Assembly: GCF_015277875.1 (NCBI RefSeq)
Contig: NZ_CP063814.1
Coordinates: forward strand, 248,001 to 312,000
DNA length: 64,000 bases
Reading direction: 5' to 3'
Source: Microbacterium luteum
Lineage (GTDB): Bacteria; Actinomycetota; Actinomycetes; Actinomycetales; Microbacteriaceae
Part shown: piece by piece, positions 41,043 through 55,629 of the stretch
How positions within the stretch are numbered: position 1 is the first letter of the stretch
Layout: each line of letters begins with the position of its first letter
Program-made: the position numbers and the translations under genes
The notes under the pieces: generated by a model
Seen by the model: the letters and a program-made list of their open reading frames with translations, nothing else
Told to the model about the DNA's origin: nothing
The model's database searches: none

Positions 41043-42044
41043 TCAGAGGCGCCGGCGGCGGCGGGTGAGCCGCACCTTCGGCAGCGGCGGGGCGGGGATG
41101 CGCTCGTCGCCGTGGCCGACGACCTCGCCGAAGCGCTCGCCGTGGGCCTCCCACGCATCGCGGGCCTCGACGATCTCGTCATGACTGCGGCCGACGAAGT
41201 TCCACCACATGACGATCTCGTCCTCGAACGGGGCACCCCCGATGAGGAACAGCCGCGCCCCCGCCGCAGAGGCGACGCGCACGTGATCGCGCCGGGTGCC
41301 GAGGTAGAGCATCCGCTTGTCGTCGAGCGCGACCGTGTCGGCACCGTCGATGCGCGCGGGGGAGACGTGCACGCTCGCGTCGCCGTCGACCGCGATGAGC
41401 GCGTGCTCCCACGCCGCCTCGAGGGGGATGCGCACGGTCGCCCCGGCGGGGATATGCAGTTCGGCGCCGACGATCGGCGTGTAGACGGATGCGGGCGAGG
41501 CGACATCGCCGAGGCGTCCGAGCACGACCGTCGCCTCGCCGTCGTCTCCGGTCTCGGCCGCCAGCGGCAGCGTCGGCAGATCCTTGTGACGCTCGAACGC
41601 GGGAGCACCGTGGCGACGCGACTCGGGGAGGGCGACCCACAGCTGCAGGGCATCGAGGTCGACGGCGTCGTCGCCGTGCGAGTACTCCGAATGGGCGATG
41701 CCGGCGCCGCTGGTCATGAGGTTCAAGGCGCCGCGACGCACCATCACGTCGCTGCCGACGGTGTCGCGGTGGCGCACCTCTCCGACGAACGGCCACGTCA
41801 CGGTCTGAAGCCCGATGTGCGGATGCGGCTCGACGCGCATCCGCGTGCGCTGCGGCCCGAAGCGGTCGAGGAAGCACCAGGCGCCGACCAGTGGCAGTTC
41901 CCGCTGCGGCAGCGCCCGGAAGACGGCCATCGCGCGGACCCCGCCCAGCGGCACCTCGCGCGAGGTCATCACGACGGCGCGCGGCCCGTCGCACTCCGCG
42001 GCGCTCTCGGCCACGACCTCGCCGGCATCGTCCAGACGCGTCAT
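41043..42044 (-). CDS. Pirin family protein (bicupin)
   Basis: This 333-residue protein has the N-terminal cupin metal motif HPHIGLQTVTW, with His residues preceded by FLDRFGP, and GAGIAHSEYS, both diagnostic of pirins. The C-terminal cupin includes IPAGATVRIPLEAAWEHALIAVDGDA. The tail is basic. Pirins act as quercetinase-like dioxygenases or redox-sensing cofactors; the role here is unknown. It follows a GNAT gene by 7 nt, so the two are likely cotranscribed. Confidence 0.93.
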   Translation of the reverse strand: MTRLDDAGEVVAESAAECDGPRAVVMTSREVPLGGVRAMAVFRALPQRELPLVGAWCFLDRFGPQRTRMRVEPHPHIGLQTVTWPFVGEVRHRDTVGSDVMVRRGALNLMTSGAGIAHSEYSHGDDAVDLDALQLWVALPESRRHGAPAFERHKDLPTLPLAAETGDDGEATVVLGRLGDVASPASVYTPIVGAELHIPAGATVRIPLEAAWEHALIAVDGDASVHVSPARIDGADTVALDDKRMLYLGTRRDHVRVASAAGARLFLIGGAPFEDEIVMWWNFVGRSHDEIVEARDAWEAHGERFGEVVGHGDERIPAPPLPKVRLTRRRRRL

Positions 42045-42051
42045 GGTCGTC

Positions 42052-42372
42052 TCAGGCGCCGGGCGCGCCGTGCGGCCAATCGACCGACAGCCCCTCGACG
42101 GTGTTCTCGCCGAGGTACTTGGTCACGAACGGGCACCGGGGCACGATCGTCTCGTCGCGGGCGGCGATGTCCGCGAGCGCGTCGGCGACGAGGATCGACG
42201 CGAGGCCGCGTCCCTTGAACGCGGGGTCGACCTCGGTGTGAACCATCTGCAGGCGACCGCGGTCGTCGGCCTCCCAGCGGGTGAATCCGGCGAGCACGTC
42301 GCCCACGTGGATCTCGTAGCGGGATGCGGCGTCGTTTCGGGTGATGCGCGGGGTCTCGGAGGTGTCGGTCAC
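42052..42372 (-). CDS. Small GNAT-type N-acetyltransferase (YjdJ-like)
   Basis: This 106-residue protein starts at GTG 42372 with AAGGAA upstream. A very long open frame on this strand is the shadow of the helicase gene. HTEVDPAFKGRGLASILVADAL is the acetyl-CoA-binding loop of minimal GNAT domains, and CPFVTKYLGEN is characteristic of the small YjdJ/GTLF3B group. The substrate is unknown. It precedes the pirin gene in a two-gene operon and is divergent from the helicase gene. Confidence 0.9.
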   Translation of the reverse strand: MTDTSETPRITRNDAASRYEIHVGDVLAGFTRWEADDRGRLQMVHTEVDPAFKGRGLASILVADALADIAARDETIVPRCPFVTKYLGENTVEGLSVDWPHGAPGA

Positions 42373-42459
42373 GGGGGTTCCTTCCGTCGCTGGGACAAAC
42401 GTACGTCCGGTGCACGCGATTCCGCGAGGGTCGAGATCCACCCGTGACAGAGTGGGGGA

Positions 42460-44973
42460 ATGTCGTCGCTGCTCGAGCTCGTTCCCGTCGGCGCCGATGA
42501 GGACACCGTCTACGACGGCTTCGTCTCGTGGGCGGAAGCCCGCGGCATCCGCCTCTACCCGGCGCAGGACGAGGCGGTCATCGAACTCGCCGCCGGGTCG
42601 AACGTGATCCTGTCGACCCCCACCGGCACGGGCAAGTCGCTCGTCGCGATCGCCGCGCACGCGGCCGCCCTCGCGCGCGGGGGCGTCACGTTCTACACCG
42701 CGCCCATCAAGGCGCTCGTGAGCGAGAAGTTCTTCGCCCTCGTGGAGGTCTTCGGCGCCGGGAACGTCGGCATGGTCACCGGCGACTCGTCGGTCAACCC
42801 CGACGCGCCGATCATCTGCTGCACGGCGGAGATCCTCGCGAACCTCGCGCTGCGCGAGGGCGCGGACGCCGACATCGACCAGGTCGTGATGGACGAGTTC
42901 CACTACTACGGCGATCCCGACCGCGGCTGGGCGTGGCAGATCCCGCTGCTGCTGCTCCCCCGCGCGCAGTTCCTTCTCATGTCGGCCACCCTCGGCGACG
43001 TCACCGACCTCGCCGCCGACCTGGAGCGGCGCACCGGGCGCCCGGTCGCGCGGGTGACCGGAGCCGTGCGGCCGGTGCCGCTGCACCACTCCTATGAGCG
43101 CGTCCCCGCCCACGAGCTCGTCACGAGGCTCCTCGACGAGCGCGAGGCCCCGATCTACATCGTGCACTTCTCGCAGGCGGCCGCGGTCGAGCGTGCGCAG
43201 GCGCTGTCGAGCGTGAAGGTCATCACGCGCGAGCAGCGGGATGCGATCGCCGACGCCATCGGAGGGTTCCGCTTCACGACGGGGTTCGGCAAGACCCTGT
43301 CGCGGCTCGTGCGCGCCGGCATCGGCGTGCACCACGCTGGCATGCTGCCGCGTTACCGACGCCTGGTCGAGACGCTCGCCCAGCGCGGACTGCTGCGCGT
43401 CATCTGCGGCACCGACACGCTCGGCGTCGGCATCAACGTGCCGATCCGCACCGTGGTCATCACGGCGCTGGCGAAGTTCGACGGCACCAAGATGCGTCAG
43501 CTCAGCGCGCGGGAGTTCCACCAGGTCGCCGGGCGCGCGGGGCGCGCGGGCTACGACCCCTACGGCAACGTCGTGGTGATGGCCCCCGACTGGGAGATCG
43601 AGAACGAGGCGGCGCTGCGCAAGGCCGGGGACGACCCCGCCAAGCGCAAGAAGATCGTGCGCAAGAAGGCGCCGACCGGGGTCGTCAACTGGGGCCTCGG
43701 GTCTTTCGAGAGGCTGGTCGAAGCCGAGCCGGAGCCGCTCACCTCGCACCTGCAGCTGACGGCGGCGATGCTCATCAATGTGATCGGGCGCGGCGGCGAC
43801 GTGTTCGGGAACATCCGCTCGCTCGTCTTCGACAACCACGAGGCGCCGGCCCGTCGCTACGCTCTCGCGCGGCGCGCCCTCGCGATCTTCCGCACCCTCG
43901 TGGCGGCCGGCATCGTGCAGGTCGACCGCGAGGATGCCGCCGCACCGCGCATCCGGCTCACCGTCGATCTGCAGCCGAACTTCGCCCTCAACCAGCCCCT
44001 GTCGCCCTTCGCACTCGCCGCGATCGGCCTTCTCGACCCGGACGACGCACCGGGCGCGGCCGGCACGGGGCACTACGCCCTCGACGTCGTGAGCGTCATC
44101 GAGGCGACGCTCGACGATCCGCGGGCGATCCTGTCGCAGCAGGAGTACAAGGCGCGCGGCGAGGCGGTCGGCGCGATGAAGGCCGAGGGGATCGAGTACG
44201 AGGAGCGCATGGAGCTGCTCGAGGAGGTCACGTACCCGAAGCCGCTCGCCGAGCTGCTGGGCGAGGCGTTCGAGACGTTCGCGTCGAGCCAGCCCTGGGT
44301 GCGCGATTTCGAGCTCGCCCCCAAGTCGGTCGTGCGCGACATGTTCGAGCGCGCGCTGTCGTTCGGCGAGTTCGTCTCGCTCTATCAGCTGGGCCGCAGC
44401 GAGGGTCTCGTGCTGCGCTACCTCAGCGACGCCTACCGGGCCATCACCCAGACGGTGCCGATGGATGCCCGCACCGACGCGCTGCTCGACGTCATCGAGT
44501 GGCTCGGCGAACTCGTGCGACAGGTCGATTCGAGCCTCGTCGACGAGTGGGAGGCGCTGGTGAACCCCGCCGCCGATCCGGAGGCGCCCGTCGTGCCGCC
44601 CGCGCCCCCGTCGGTGCTGGACAATCGTCGCGCGTTCGTGGTGCTGGTGCGCAACGAGCTCTTCCGCCGCGTGCAGCTGGCGGCGCTGCAGCGCGACGAC
44701 GATCTGGTCGAGCTCGACCCCGAGGTCGGCTGGCCGGATGTGCTCGACCGCTACTTCGCCGAGCACGACGAGCTGCTCACCGGCGGCTCGGCGCGGTCGC
44801 CGCGCCTCGTGACGATCGACGAGCAGCCCGCCGAGGGGGTGTGGCGCATCGAGCAGACCCTCGACGACCCCGCCGGCCACCACGACTGGCGCATCCGCGC
44901 CCACGTCGACCTCGCCGCCTCCGAGGAGGCGGGTTCGGCCGTGGTGATCGTCGACGAGGTCCTCCGCCTCTAG
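42460..44973 (+). CDS. Ski2-like DEAD/DEAH-box helicase with DUF3516 domain
   Basis: This 837-residue protein has Walker A STPTGTGKS, FYTAPIKALVSEKFF, a DEFH box in VVMDEFHYYGD, LMSATLGD, and second-domain motifs GVHHAGMLPRYR, CGTDTLGVGINVP and QVAGRAGRAGYD. The C-terminal 400 residues are the DUF3516 region found with these helicases in actinobacteria. ATG 42460 lies 6 nt after CAGAGT. It is probably an RNA helicase; the function is not established. Confidence 0.93.
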   Translation: MSSLLELVPVGADEDTVYDGFVSWAEARGIRLYPAQDEAVIELAAGSNVILSTPTGTGKSLVAIAAHAAALARGGVTFYTAPIKALVSEKFFALVEVFGAGNVGMVTGDSSVNPDAPIICCTAEILANLALREGADADIDQVVMDEFHYYGDPDRGWAWQIPLLLLPRAQFLLMSATLGDVTDLAADLERRTGRPVARVTGAVRPVPLHHSYERVPAHELVTRLLDEREAPIYIVHFSQAAAVERAQALSSVKVITREQRDAIADAIGGFRFTTGFGKTLSRLVRAGIGVHHAGMLPRYRRLVETLAQRGLLRVICGTDTLGVGINVPIRTVVITALAKFDGTKMRQLSAREFHQVAGRAGRAGYDPYGNVVVMAPDWEIENEAALRKAGDDPAKRKKIVRKKAPTGVVNWGLGSFERLVEAEPEPLTSHLQLTAAMLINVIGRGGDVFGNIRSLVFDNHEAPARRYALARRALAIFRTLVAAGIVQVDREDAAAPRIRLTVDLQPNFALNQPLSPFALAAIGLLDPDDAPGAAGTGHYALDVVSVIEATLDDPRAILSQQEYKARGEAVGAMKAEGIEYEERMELLEEVTYPKPLAELLGEAFETFASSQPWVRDFELAPKSVVRDMFERALSFGEFVSLYQLGRSEGLVLRYLSDAYRAITQTVPMDARTDALLDVIEWLGELVRQVDSSLVDEWEALVNPAADPEAPVVPPAPPSVLDNRRAFVVLVRNELFRRVQLAALQRDDDLVELDPEVGWPDVLDRYFAEHDELLTGGSARSPRLVTIDEQPAEGVWRIEQTLDDPAGHHDWRIRAHVDLAASEEAGSAVVIVDEVLRL

Positions 44974-44993
44974 CCCCGTCCCGCCCCGCTCCG

Positions 44994-45058
44994 CCCCGCC
45001 CGGGCCTTGCCCCGCTCCGCCCCGTCCCGCCGTCCCACCCCGCCCGGGCCTTGCCCCG
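44994..45058. repeat. C-rich low-complexity stretch with a 21-bp direct repeat
   Basis: The sequence beginning CCCCGCCCGGGCCTTGCCCC occurs exactly at 44994-45014 and again at 45038-45058, embedded in a run of CCCCG(T/C)CCCG units directly after the helicase stop. It could act in termination or be simple-sequence drift. Confidence 0.7.
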
Positions 45059-45068
45059 TTTCGGTTCG

Positions 45069-45118
45069 CCTGTCACCGGATGCCGGAAACAGCGCCGGTG
45101 GCGACATCCTGTGACAGG
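45069..45118. repeat. Palindrome after the helicase gene
   Basis: CCTGTCACCGGATG (45069-45082) pairs with CATCCTGTGACAGG (45105-45118) with one mismatch. The 22-nt centre holds a CCGG-type stem. Both flanking genes run on the plus strand, so it may terminate the helicase transcript or be a REP-like element. Confidence 0.65.
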
Positions 45119-45174
45119 TGACCGCGATGTGTGCCCGCTCGCGGGCCGGGGGAGCGCAGTGTCAGAGTGGACGA

Positions 45175-45714
45175 GTGACGACGTACCTGGCGTTCCTCCG
45201 CGCGGTGAACCTCGGGGCGACGCGGAAGTTCCCGAAGGATGCGCTGCGCGCCGCCGTCGAGTCGTGCGGCTTCGAAGAGGTCGCCACGCACGGCAACACC
45301 GGCAACGTGCGCTTCGGGTCGGGGATGCGTTCGCGGCCGCGCATCGAGGAGCAGCTCGAGCGCGCCTTCCTGGCCGACCGGGGATTCGAGGTGCCGGCCA
45401 TCGTCTTCTCCGTCGCCGAGTTCGCCGCGATCGCGGCCGAGACGGCGAGGCTGTCGGCCGAGAACCCCGGGTTGGCGCGTCACTACGTCTACCTGCTCAA
45501 AGACGAGCTCGACACCGCTCAGCTCGAGGCCGTGGCCGCCGCGGCGTCCGACCGGGGCCGGATGGTGGTTCACGGTCGGGTCGCGCACGCCCTCCTCGAA
45601 CCCGGGTACGAAGACGGCGTGGTGGATCCGCTCGGTGCGGCGAAGCACCTCGGCGTCGGCACCAACCGCAACGCGACGGTCATCGCGAAGCTCGCCTCCC
45701 TCTGGCCCGGCTGA
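45175..45714 (+). CDS. DUF1697 family protein
   Basis: This 179-residue protein starts at GTG 45175, 6 nt after CAGAGT. VTTYLAFLRAVNLGATRKFPKD... at the N-terminus and THGNTGNVRF in the first third match the DUF1697 family (LRA(V/I)N-G and G-N-V motifs), and the C-terminus has GTNRNATVIAKLASL. The family has no firm function. A longer start at 45118 would lie in the palindrome and is unlikely. Confidence 0.9.
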   Translation: MTTYLAFLRAVNLGATRKFPKDALRAAVESCGFEEVATHGNTGNVRFGSGMRSRPRIEEQLERAFLADRGFEVPAIVFSVAEFAAIAAETARLSAENPGLARHYVYLLKDELDTAQLEAVAAAASDRGRMVVHGRVAHALLEPGYEDGVVDPLGAAKHLGVGTNRNATVIAKLASLWPG

Positions 45715-45740
45715 TCCGCGCGCCCTCCGGAACGCTCGAC

Positions 45741-45826
45741 GTTCACAACTCCTCAGATCCGGCGCCGCGGTGCCGCGAATCGAAGGATTCGGCCGGTTGC
45801 CGACGCCTGGTTGAGGAGTTGCGAAC
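45741..45826. repeat. Composite palindrome upstream of recQ
   Basis: GTTCACAACTCCTCA (45741-45755) pairs with TGAGGAGTTGCGAAC (45812-45826), 14 of 15 positions. The centre contains a second dyad, CGAATC-GAAG-GATTCG. It lies between two plus-strand genes and may terminate the first. The structure resembles other intergenic palindromes of this window but not their sequence. Confidence 0.65.
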
Positions 45827-45901
45827 GAGCGGGAGGGTGCACCCCCCCCGCGGCTGTCCACAGCCTCGGCGGACGTCGGATGCCGCGGCTACCCTGGTCG
45901 G

Positions 45902-47878
<1,977 letters not shown>

Positions 47879-47941
47879 CCGTGAATATCGAGTGATGTTC
47901 GGTTTATCCTGGTGCGAGACCCGCACGAAGGAGTGGTGACC

Positions 47942-49717
<1,776 letters not shown>

Positions 49718-49809
49718 CCGCCCGGGTCGCAGGATCGCGGAGGTGTGGGGCGCGCACAATCGTCACGGGTGACCTCGGGCGGTGTCGTTGTGTGGATGCT
49801 GCAAGGGGT

Positions 49810-49849
49810 TTGCCGCATGATTGTGGGACACCTACTGTCAATGGTGTCC
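49810..49849 (+). promoter_or_regulatory. Sigma-70-type promoter with operator for the acyl-CoA oxidase gene
   Basis: TTGCCG (49810-49815), a 17-bp spacer and TACTGT (49833-49838) form a fair housekeeping promoter. The dyad GGACACC (49826-49832) and GGTGTCC (49843-49849) brackets the -10 box, the place expected for a repressor such as a fatty-acid-responsive TetR/GntR protein. Confidence 0.6.
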
Positions 49850-49894
49850 GCATCCGATGCGGGCGCCACCCCTCCGACGCCGAAAGGTGATGTC

Positions 49895-52009
49895 ATGGCA
49901 GACGTTGCTGTCCGTTCGTCCACGCCCGCAGAAGACAAGCGCACACCCGAGGGCGGTGCGCCGACCGCGCCGCACACCGCGGACGAAGCCCACGAGGCAC
50001 GGATCGACGTGCCGGCCGTCACGAACGCGCTGCTGGGCACGTGGCGCGAGACCCGCCGGGAGGTGCGCGAGCTGATCAAGGACCCGGTGTTCTGGCAGGA
50101 GCCGGGTCAGTCCATGGCGGAGCACCGCGCACGCGTGCTGGAGCAGCTGCACCTCCTCGTCGACAACGACGGCTCGCGCCGTGCCTTCCCCACCGAGTAC
50201 GGCGGCCTCGAAGACAACGGTGCGAACCTCGCCGGGTTCGAAGAGCTCGTGCTCGCCGACCCGAGCCTGCAGATCAAGTCCGGCGTGCAGTGGGGCCTGT
50301 TCGGCTCCGCGGTCTACCAGCTGGGCACCAAGAAGCACCACGATCTGTGGCTTCGCGACATCATCAGCCTCGATCTGCCCGGCGCGTTCGCGATGACCGA
50401 GACCGGCCACGGCTCCGACGTCGCCGCCATCGGCACCACCGCGACCTACGATCCCGAGACCGAGGAGTTCGTCATCCACACGCCGTTCCGCGGGGCGTGG
50501 AAGGACTACCTCGGCAACGCCGCGCTGCACGGCAAGGCCGCCACCGTCTTCGCCCAGCTGATCACCGGCGGCGTGAACTACGGCGTGCACTGCTTCTTCG
50601 TTCCGCTGCGCGACGACGAGGGCGCATTCCTCCCCGGCATCGGCGGAGAGGACGACGGCGTCAAGGGCGGGCTCAACGGCATCGACAACGGCCGGCTGCA
50701 CTTCGACAACGTGCGCGTGCCGCGCGAGAACCTGCTCAACCGCTACGGCGATGTCGCTCCCGACGGCAGCTACACGTCCGACATCGACAGCCCCGGTCGT
50801 CGCTTCTTCACGATGCTCGGCGCCCTGGTCCAGGGCCGCGTGTCCCTCGACGGTGCCGCCACGACCGCGACCGCCCTGGCGCTGAGCATCGCGATCACCT
50901 ACGCCAACCAGCGGCGTCAATTCGACTCCGGCGCCGGAACCGACGAGGTCGTGCTGCTCGATTACGCCAAGCACCAGCGCCGGCTGCTGCCGCGCCTGGC
51001 GCAGGTCTACGCCCAGTTCTTCTCGCACGACGAGCTGCTGAGGAAATTCGACGGCGTCTTCTCGGGTCGCACCGACACCCCCGACGAGCGCGAAGACCTC
51101 GAGACCCTCGCCGCCGCCCTGAAGCCCCTGTCGACGTGGAACGCGCTGGACACCATCCAGGAGAGCCGGGAGGCGTGCGGCGGCCAGGGGTTCCTCGCCG
51201 AGAACCGCATGGTCGACCTGCACCGCGACCTCGACGTCTACGTCACCTTCGAAGGTGACAACAACGTGCTCCTGCAGCTGGTCGGCAAGCGCCTGCTCGG
51301 CGATTTCGCCAAGCAGTTCAAGGGTGCCGATGCCGCCACGCTCGCCCGCTTCGCCGTGGGCCAGACCGCGGGCAAGGTGTTCCACGGCGCCGGACTCCGC
51401 CAGCTCGGACAGGCGGTCACCGACTTCGGCTCCACCGCCCGCTCGGTGGAGCTCGGGCTGCGGGGCGACCACCAGCAGGAGCTGCTCACCGACCGCGTGC
51501 AGCAGATGATCGCCGACATCGCCGGCCGGCTGCGCCCGGCATCGAAGCTGCCGGCCGACGAGGCTGCGGCGCTGTTCAACGAGAACCAGTCGCAGCTGAT
51601 CGAGGCTGCCCGCGCGCACGGCGAGCTGCTGCAGTGGGAGGCGTTCACCGACGCGGTGAACAAGACCGCCGATGCGGGCACGAAGCAGGTGCTCACGTGG
51701 CTGCGCGACCTCTTCGGACTGTCGCTGATCGAGCGCCACCTCGCGTGGTATCTCATCAACGGCCGCCTGTCCGCGCAGCGCGCGAGCGCCGTCTCGCGCT
51801 ACATCGACCGGTTGAGCGCGCGCCTGCGTCCGCATGCGCAGGATCTCGTCGACGCGTTCGGGTTCGCCCCCGAGCACGTGCGGGCCCCTATCGCCTCGGG
51901 CGCCGAGCAGGAGCGACAGGATGCCGCCGCCGCTCACTTCGCCGCCGAGCGCGCATCCGGTACCGCCCCCGTCTCCGAGAAGTCGCTGCAGAAGAAGAAC
52001 AAGAAGTAG
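49895..52009 (+). CDS. Acyl-CoA oxidase/dehydrogenase family protein
   Basis: This 704-residue protein is far longer than ordinary acyl-CoA dehydrogenases and matches the acyl-CoA oxidase layout. The N-terminal helical domain is followed by FAMTETGHGSDVAAIGTTA (FAD-binding), the beta domain with GLNGIDNGRLHFDNVRVPRENLL, the first C-terminal domain with REACGGQGFLAENR and the catalytic-Glu loop VTFEGDNNVLLQ, and the extra C-terminal helical domain. GAAAGGTGA precedes ATG 49895. It oxidises fatty acyl-CoA; whether it reduces O2 or uses an electron carrier cannot be told. Confidence 0.92.
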   Translation: MADVAVRSSTPAEDKRTPEGGAPTAPHTADEAHEARIDVPAVTNALLGTWRETRREVRELIKDPVFWQEPGQSMAEHRARVLEQLHLLVDNDGSRRAFPTEYGGLEDNGANLAGFEELVLADPSLQIKSGVQWGLFGSAVYQLGTKKHHDLWLRDIISLDLPGAFAMTETGHGSDVAAIGTTATYDPETEEFVIHTPFRGAWKDYLGNAALHGKAATVFAQLITGGVNYGVHCFFVPLRDDEGAFLPGIGGEDDGVKGGLNGIDNGRLHFDNVRVPRENLLNRYGDVAPDGSYTSDIDSPGRRFFTMLGALVQGRVSLDGAATTATALALSIAITYANQRRQFDSGAGTDEVVLLDYAKHQRRLLPRLAQVYAQFFSHDELLRKFDGVFSGRTDTPDEREDLETLAAALKPLSTWNALDTIQESREACGGQGFLAENRMVDLHRDLDVYVTFEGDNNVLLQLVGKRLLGDFAKQFKGADAATLARFAVGQTAGKVFHGAGLRQLGQAVTDFGSTARSVELGLRGDHQQELLTDRVQQMIADIAGRLRPASKLPADEAAALFNENQSQLIEAARAHGELLQWEAFTDAVNKTADAGTKQVLTWLRDLFGLSLIERHLAWYLINGRLSAQRASAVSRYIDRLSARLRPHAQDLVDAFGFAPEHVRAPIASGAEQERQDAAAAHFAAERASGTAPVSEKSLQKKNKK

Positions 52010-52045
52010 CCCGGCGCTGTCGTACCCCGAGGCGATACTGGGGGC

Positions 52046-52618
52046 GTGGCGGAGAGTGTGCGTACCGGTGAAGACGGCATCGTGCGGTGCGGGTGGATCG
52101 GCGACGATCCCGAGTACCGTCGCTATCACGACGAGGAGTGGGGCCGGCCGCTGCGCGGTGACCGCCCGCTCTTCGAGAAGATGAGCCTCGAGGGGTTCCA
52201 GGCGGGCCTGTCGTGGATCACCATCCTGCGCAAGCGGCCGCGCTTCCGCGAGGTCTTCGCCGGCTTCGACCCGGTCGCGGTGGCGGCGTTCGACGGCGAC
52301 GACGTCGAACGCCTGATGGCCGACCCCGGCATCATCCGGAACCGCGCGAAGATCCTCGCGACGATCGCGAACGCGGCGATCGTCCGCGACATGGCCGAGG
52401 GAGAGTTCGATTCCCTGATGTGGTCGTTCGCGCCGCCTCCGGGACCTCGCCCGCGGACCTTCGCCGAGGTGCCGGCGACCACGCCGGCGTCCGACGCGCT
52501 CAGCCGCGAGCTGCGGCGTCGGGGCTTCCGCTTCGTGGGCCCGACCACGATGTACGCGCTGATGCAGTCGGCCGGCATGGTCGACGACCACGTCGAGGGA
52601 TGCTTCCTGGCGGCGTGA
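52046..52618 (+). CDS. tag: DNA-3-methyladenine glycosylase I
   Basis: This 190-residue enzyme removes 3-methyladenine from DNA. GTG 52046 is 6 nt after GATACT. Family features are CGW near residue 15, YHDEEWG, LEGFQAGLSWITILRKR, the helix-hairpin region ADPGIIRNRAKI, FVGPTTMYALMQSAGMVDDH and a C-terminal H-x-x-G-C-F that completes the zinc site with the early Cys and His. Confidence 0.96.
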   Translation: MAESVRTGEDGIVRCGWIGDDPEYRRYHDEEWGRPLRGDRPLFEKMSLEGFQAGLSWITILRKRPRFREVFAGFDPVAVAAFDGDDVERLMADPGIIRNRAKILATIANAAIVRDMAEGEFDSLMWSFAPPPGPRPRTFAEVPATTPASDALSRELRRRGFRFVGPTTMYALMQSAGMVDDHVEGCFLAA

Positions 52619-52678
52619 TCCGCGACGCGCCGTGTCGGCCGCATGCGCCACACTGAGGGGGTACCGGGAGGAGCCCGC

Positions 52679-55039
<2,361 letters not shown>

Positions 55040-55052
55040 CGCCTCCGCGGGA

Positions 55053-55547
55053 TCAGCGTCCGGGCGCGAAAAGGTGGTGACCGCCGTGGCTCAGCACCTT
55101 CACGACCACACCGCGGCGATGGAGCTCGGCGACGGTGCGGGTCTCCTCGTCGATGTCGCGGCCGAGGGCGTGCACGTTCGCGACGACGAGCACGTCGCCG
55201 CGGGTGAGCGTGCCGAACAGGCGCACGAGACGCTGCTCCCAGCTCTCGAGCGTCTCGGGCGCCGGATGCCGGAAACCTTCGATCGGCACGCCGAAGCGGG
55301 TCAGCTCCTCGCGCTGCTCCACGACGGAGGGCATGTCCTCGCGGGAGATGACGAGCCCGACGAGCTTCGAGCCGATCGGCCGCGCCTGCCACCAGTGACG
55401 ATCCTGCTGCAGCTCGGTGAAGCACTTCGGACACTCCGCGGCCGTGTGCGGCAGGTGCAGCGGTGCCGTGTCGGTCCCGTTCACCGCGGATTCGCGGTGC
55501 GGGGGGCGCGACAGTCCGGTCGTCGACGCGTCGGCGATCTCGCTCAT
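55053..55547 (-). CDS. Resolvase-fold protein without DNA-binding domain
   Basis: This 164-residue protein starts at ATG 55547 with GAAGGAG; an upstream ATG is less likely. After a polar leader with C-x-x-C (AAECPKCFTEL) comes a serine-recombinase-like domain: KLVGLVISREDMPSVVEQREEL, FGVPIEGFRHP, LTRGDVLVVANVHALGRDIDEE and LHRRGVVVKVLSHGGHH. The Ser and the GDVLVV and LGR blocks align with resolvase catalytic regions, but the first Arg of the usual DRLGR motif is absent and no helix-turn-helix follows. It may be a domesticated, inactive or RNA/protein-binding derivative rather than a transposase. I cannot assign a function. Confidence 0.75.
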   Translation of the reverse strand: MSEIADASTTGLSRPPHRESAVNGTDTAPLHLPHTAAECPKCFTELQQDRHWWQARPIGSKLVGLVISREDMPSVVEQREELTRFGVPIEGFRHPAPETLESWEQRLVRLFGTLTRGDVLVVANVHALGRDIDEETRTVAELHRRGVVVKVLSHGGHHLFAPGR

Positions 55548-55629
55548 GGCCTGCTCCTTCGCGACGTCGCGAAGATGCGCGGCGTCGACATCCATTCTCG
55601 CCGATACGCCGCGATTTCGCGCACCGTTC

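Noticed and set aside
38486..41653. 1055-codon minus-strand open frame opposite the subtilase gene
   Set aside because: It runs antisense to a clear protease with an intact catalytic triad and shows no recognisable domain.
42373..44904. Very long open frame on the minus strand opposite the DUF3516 helicase
   Set aside because: It is a codon-bias shadow of the plus-strand gene; only its last 106 codons (42052-42372) form a real GNAT gene.
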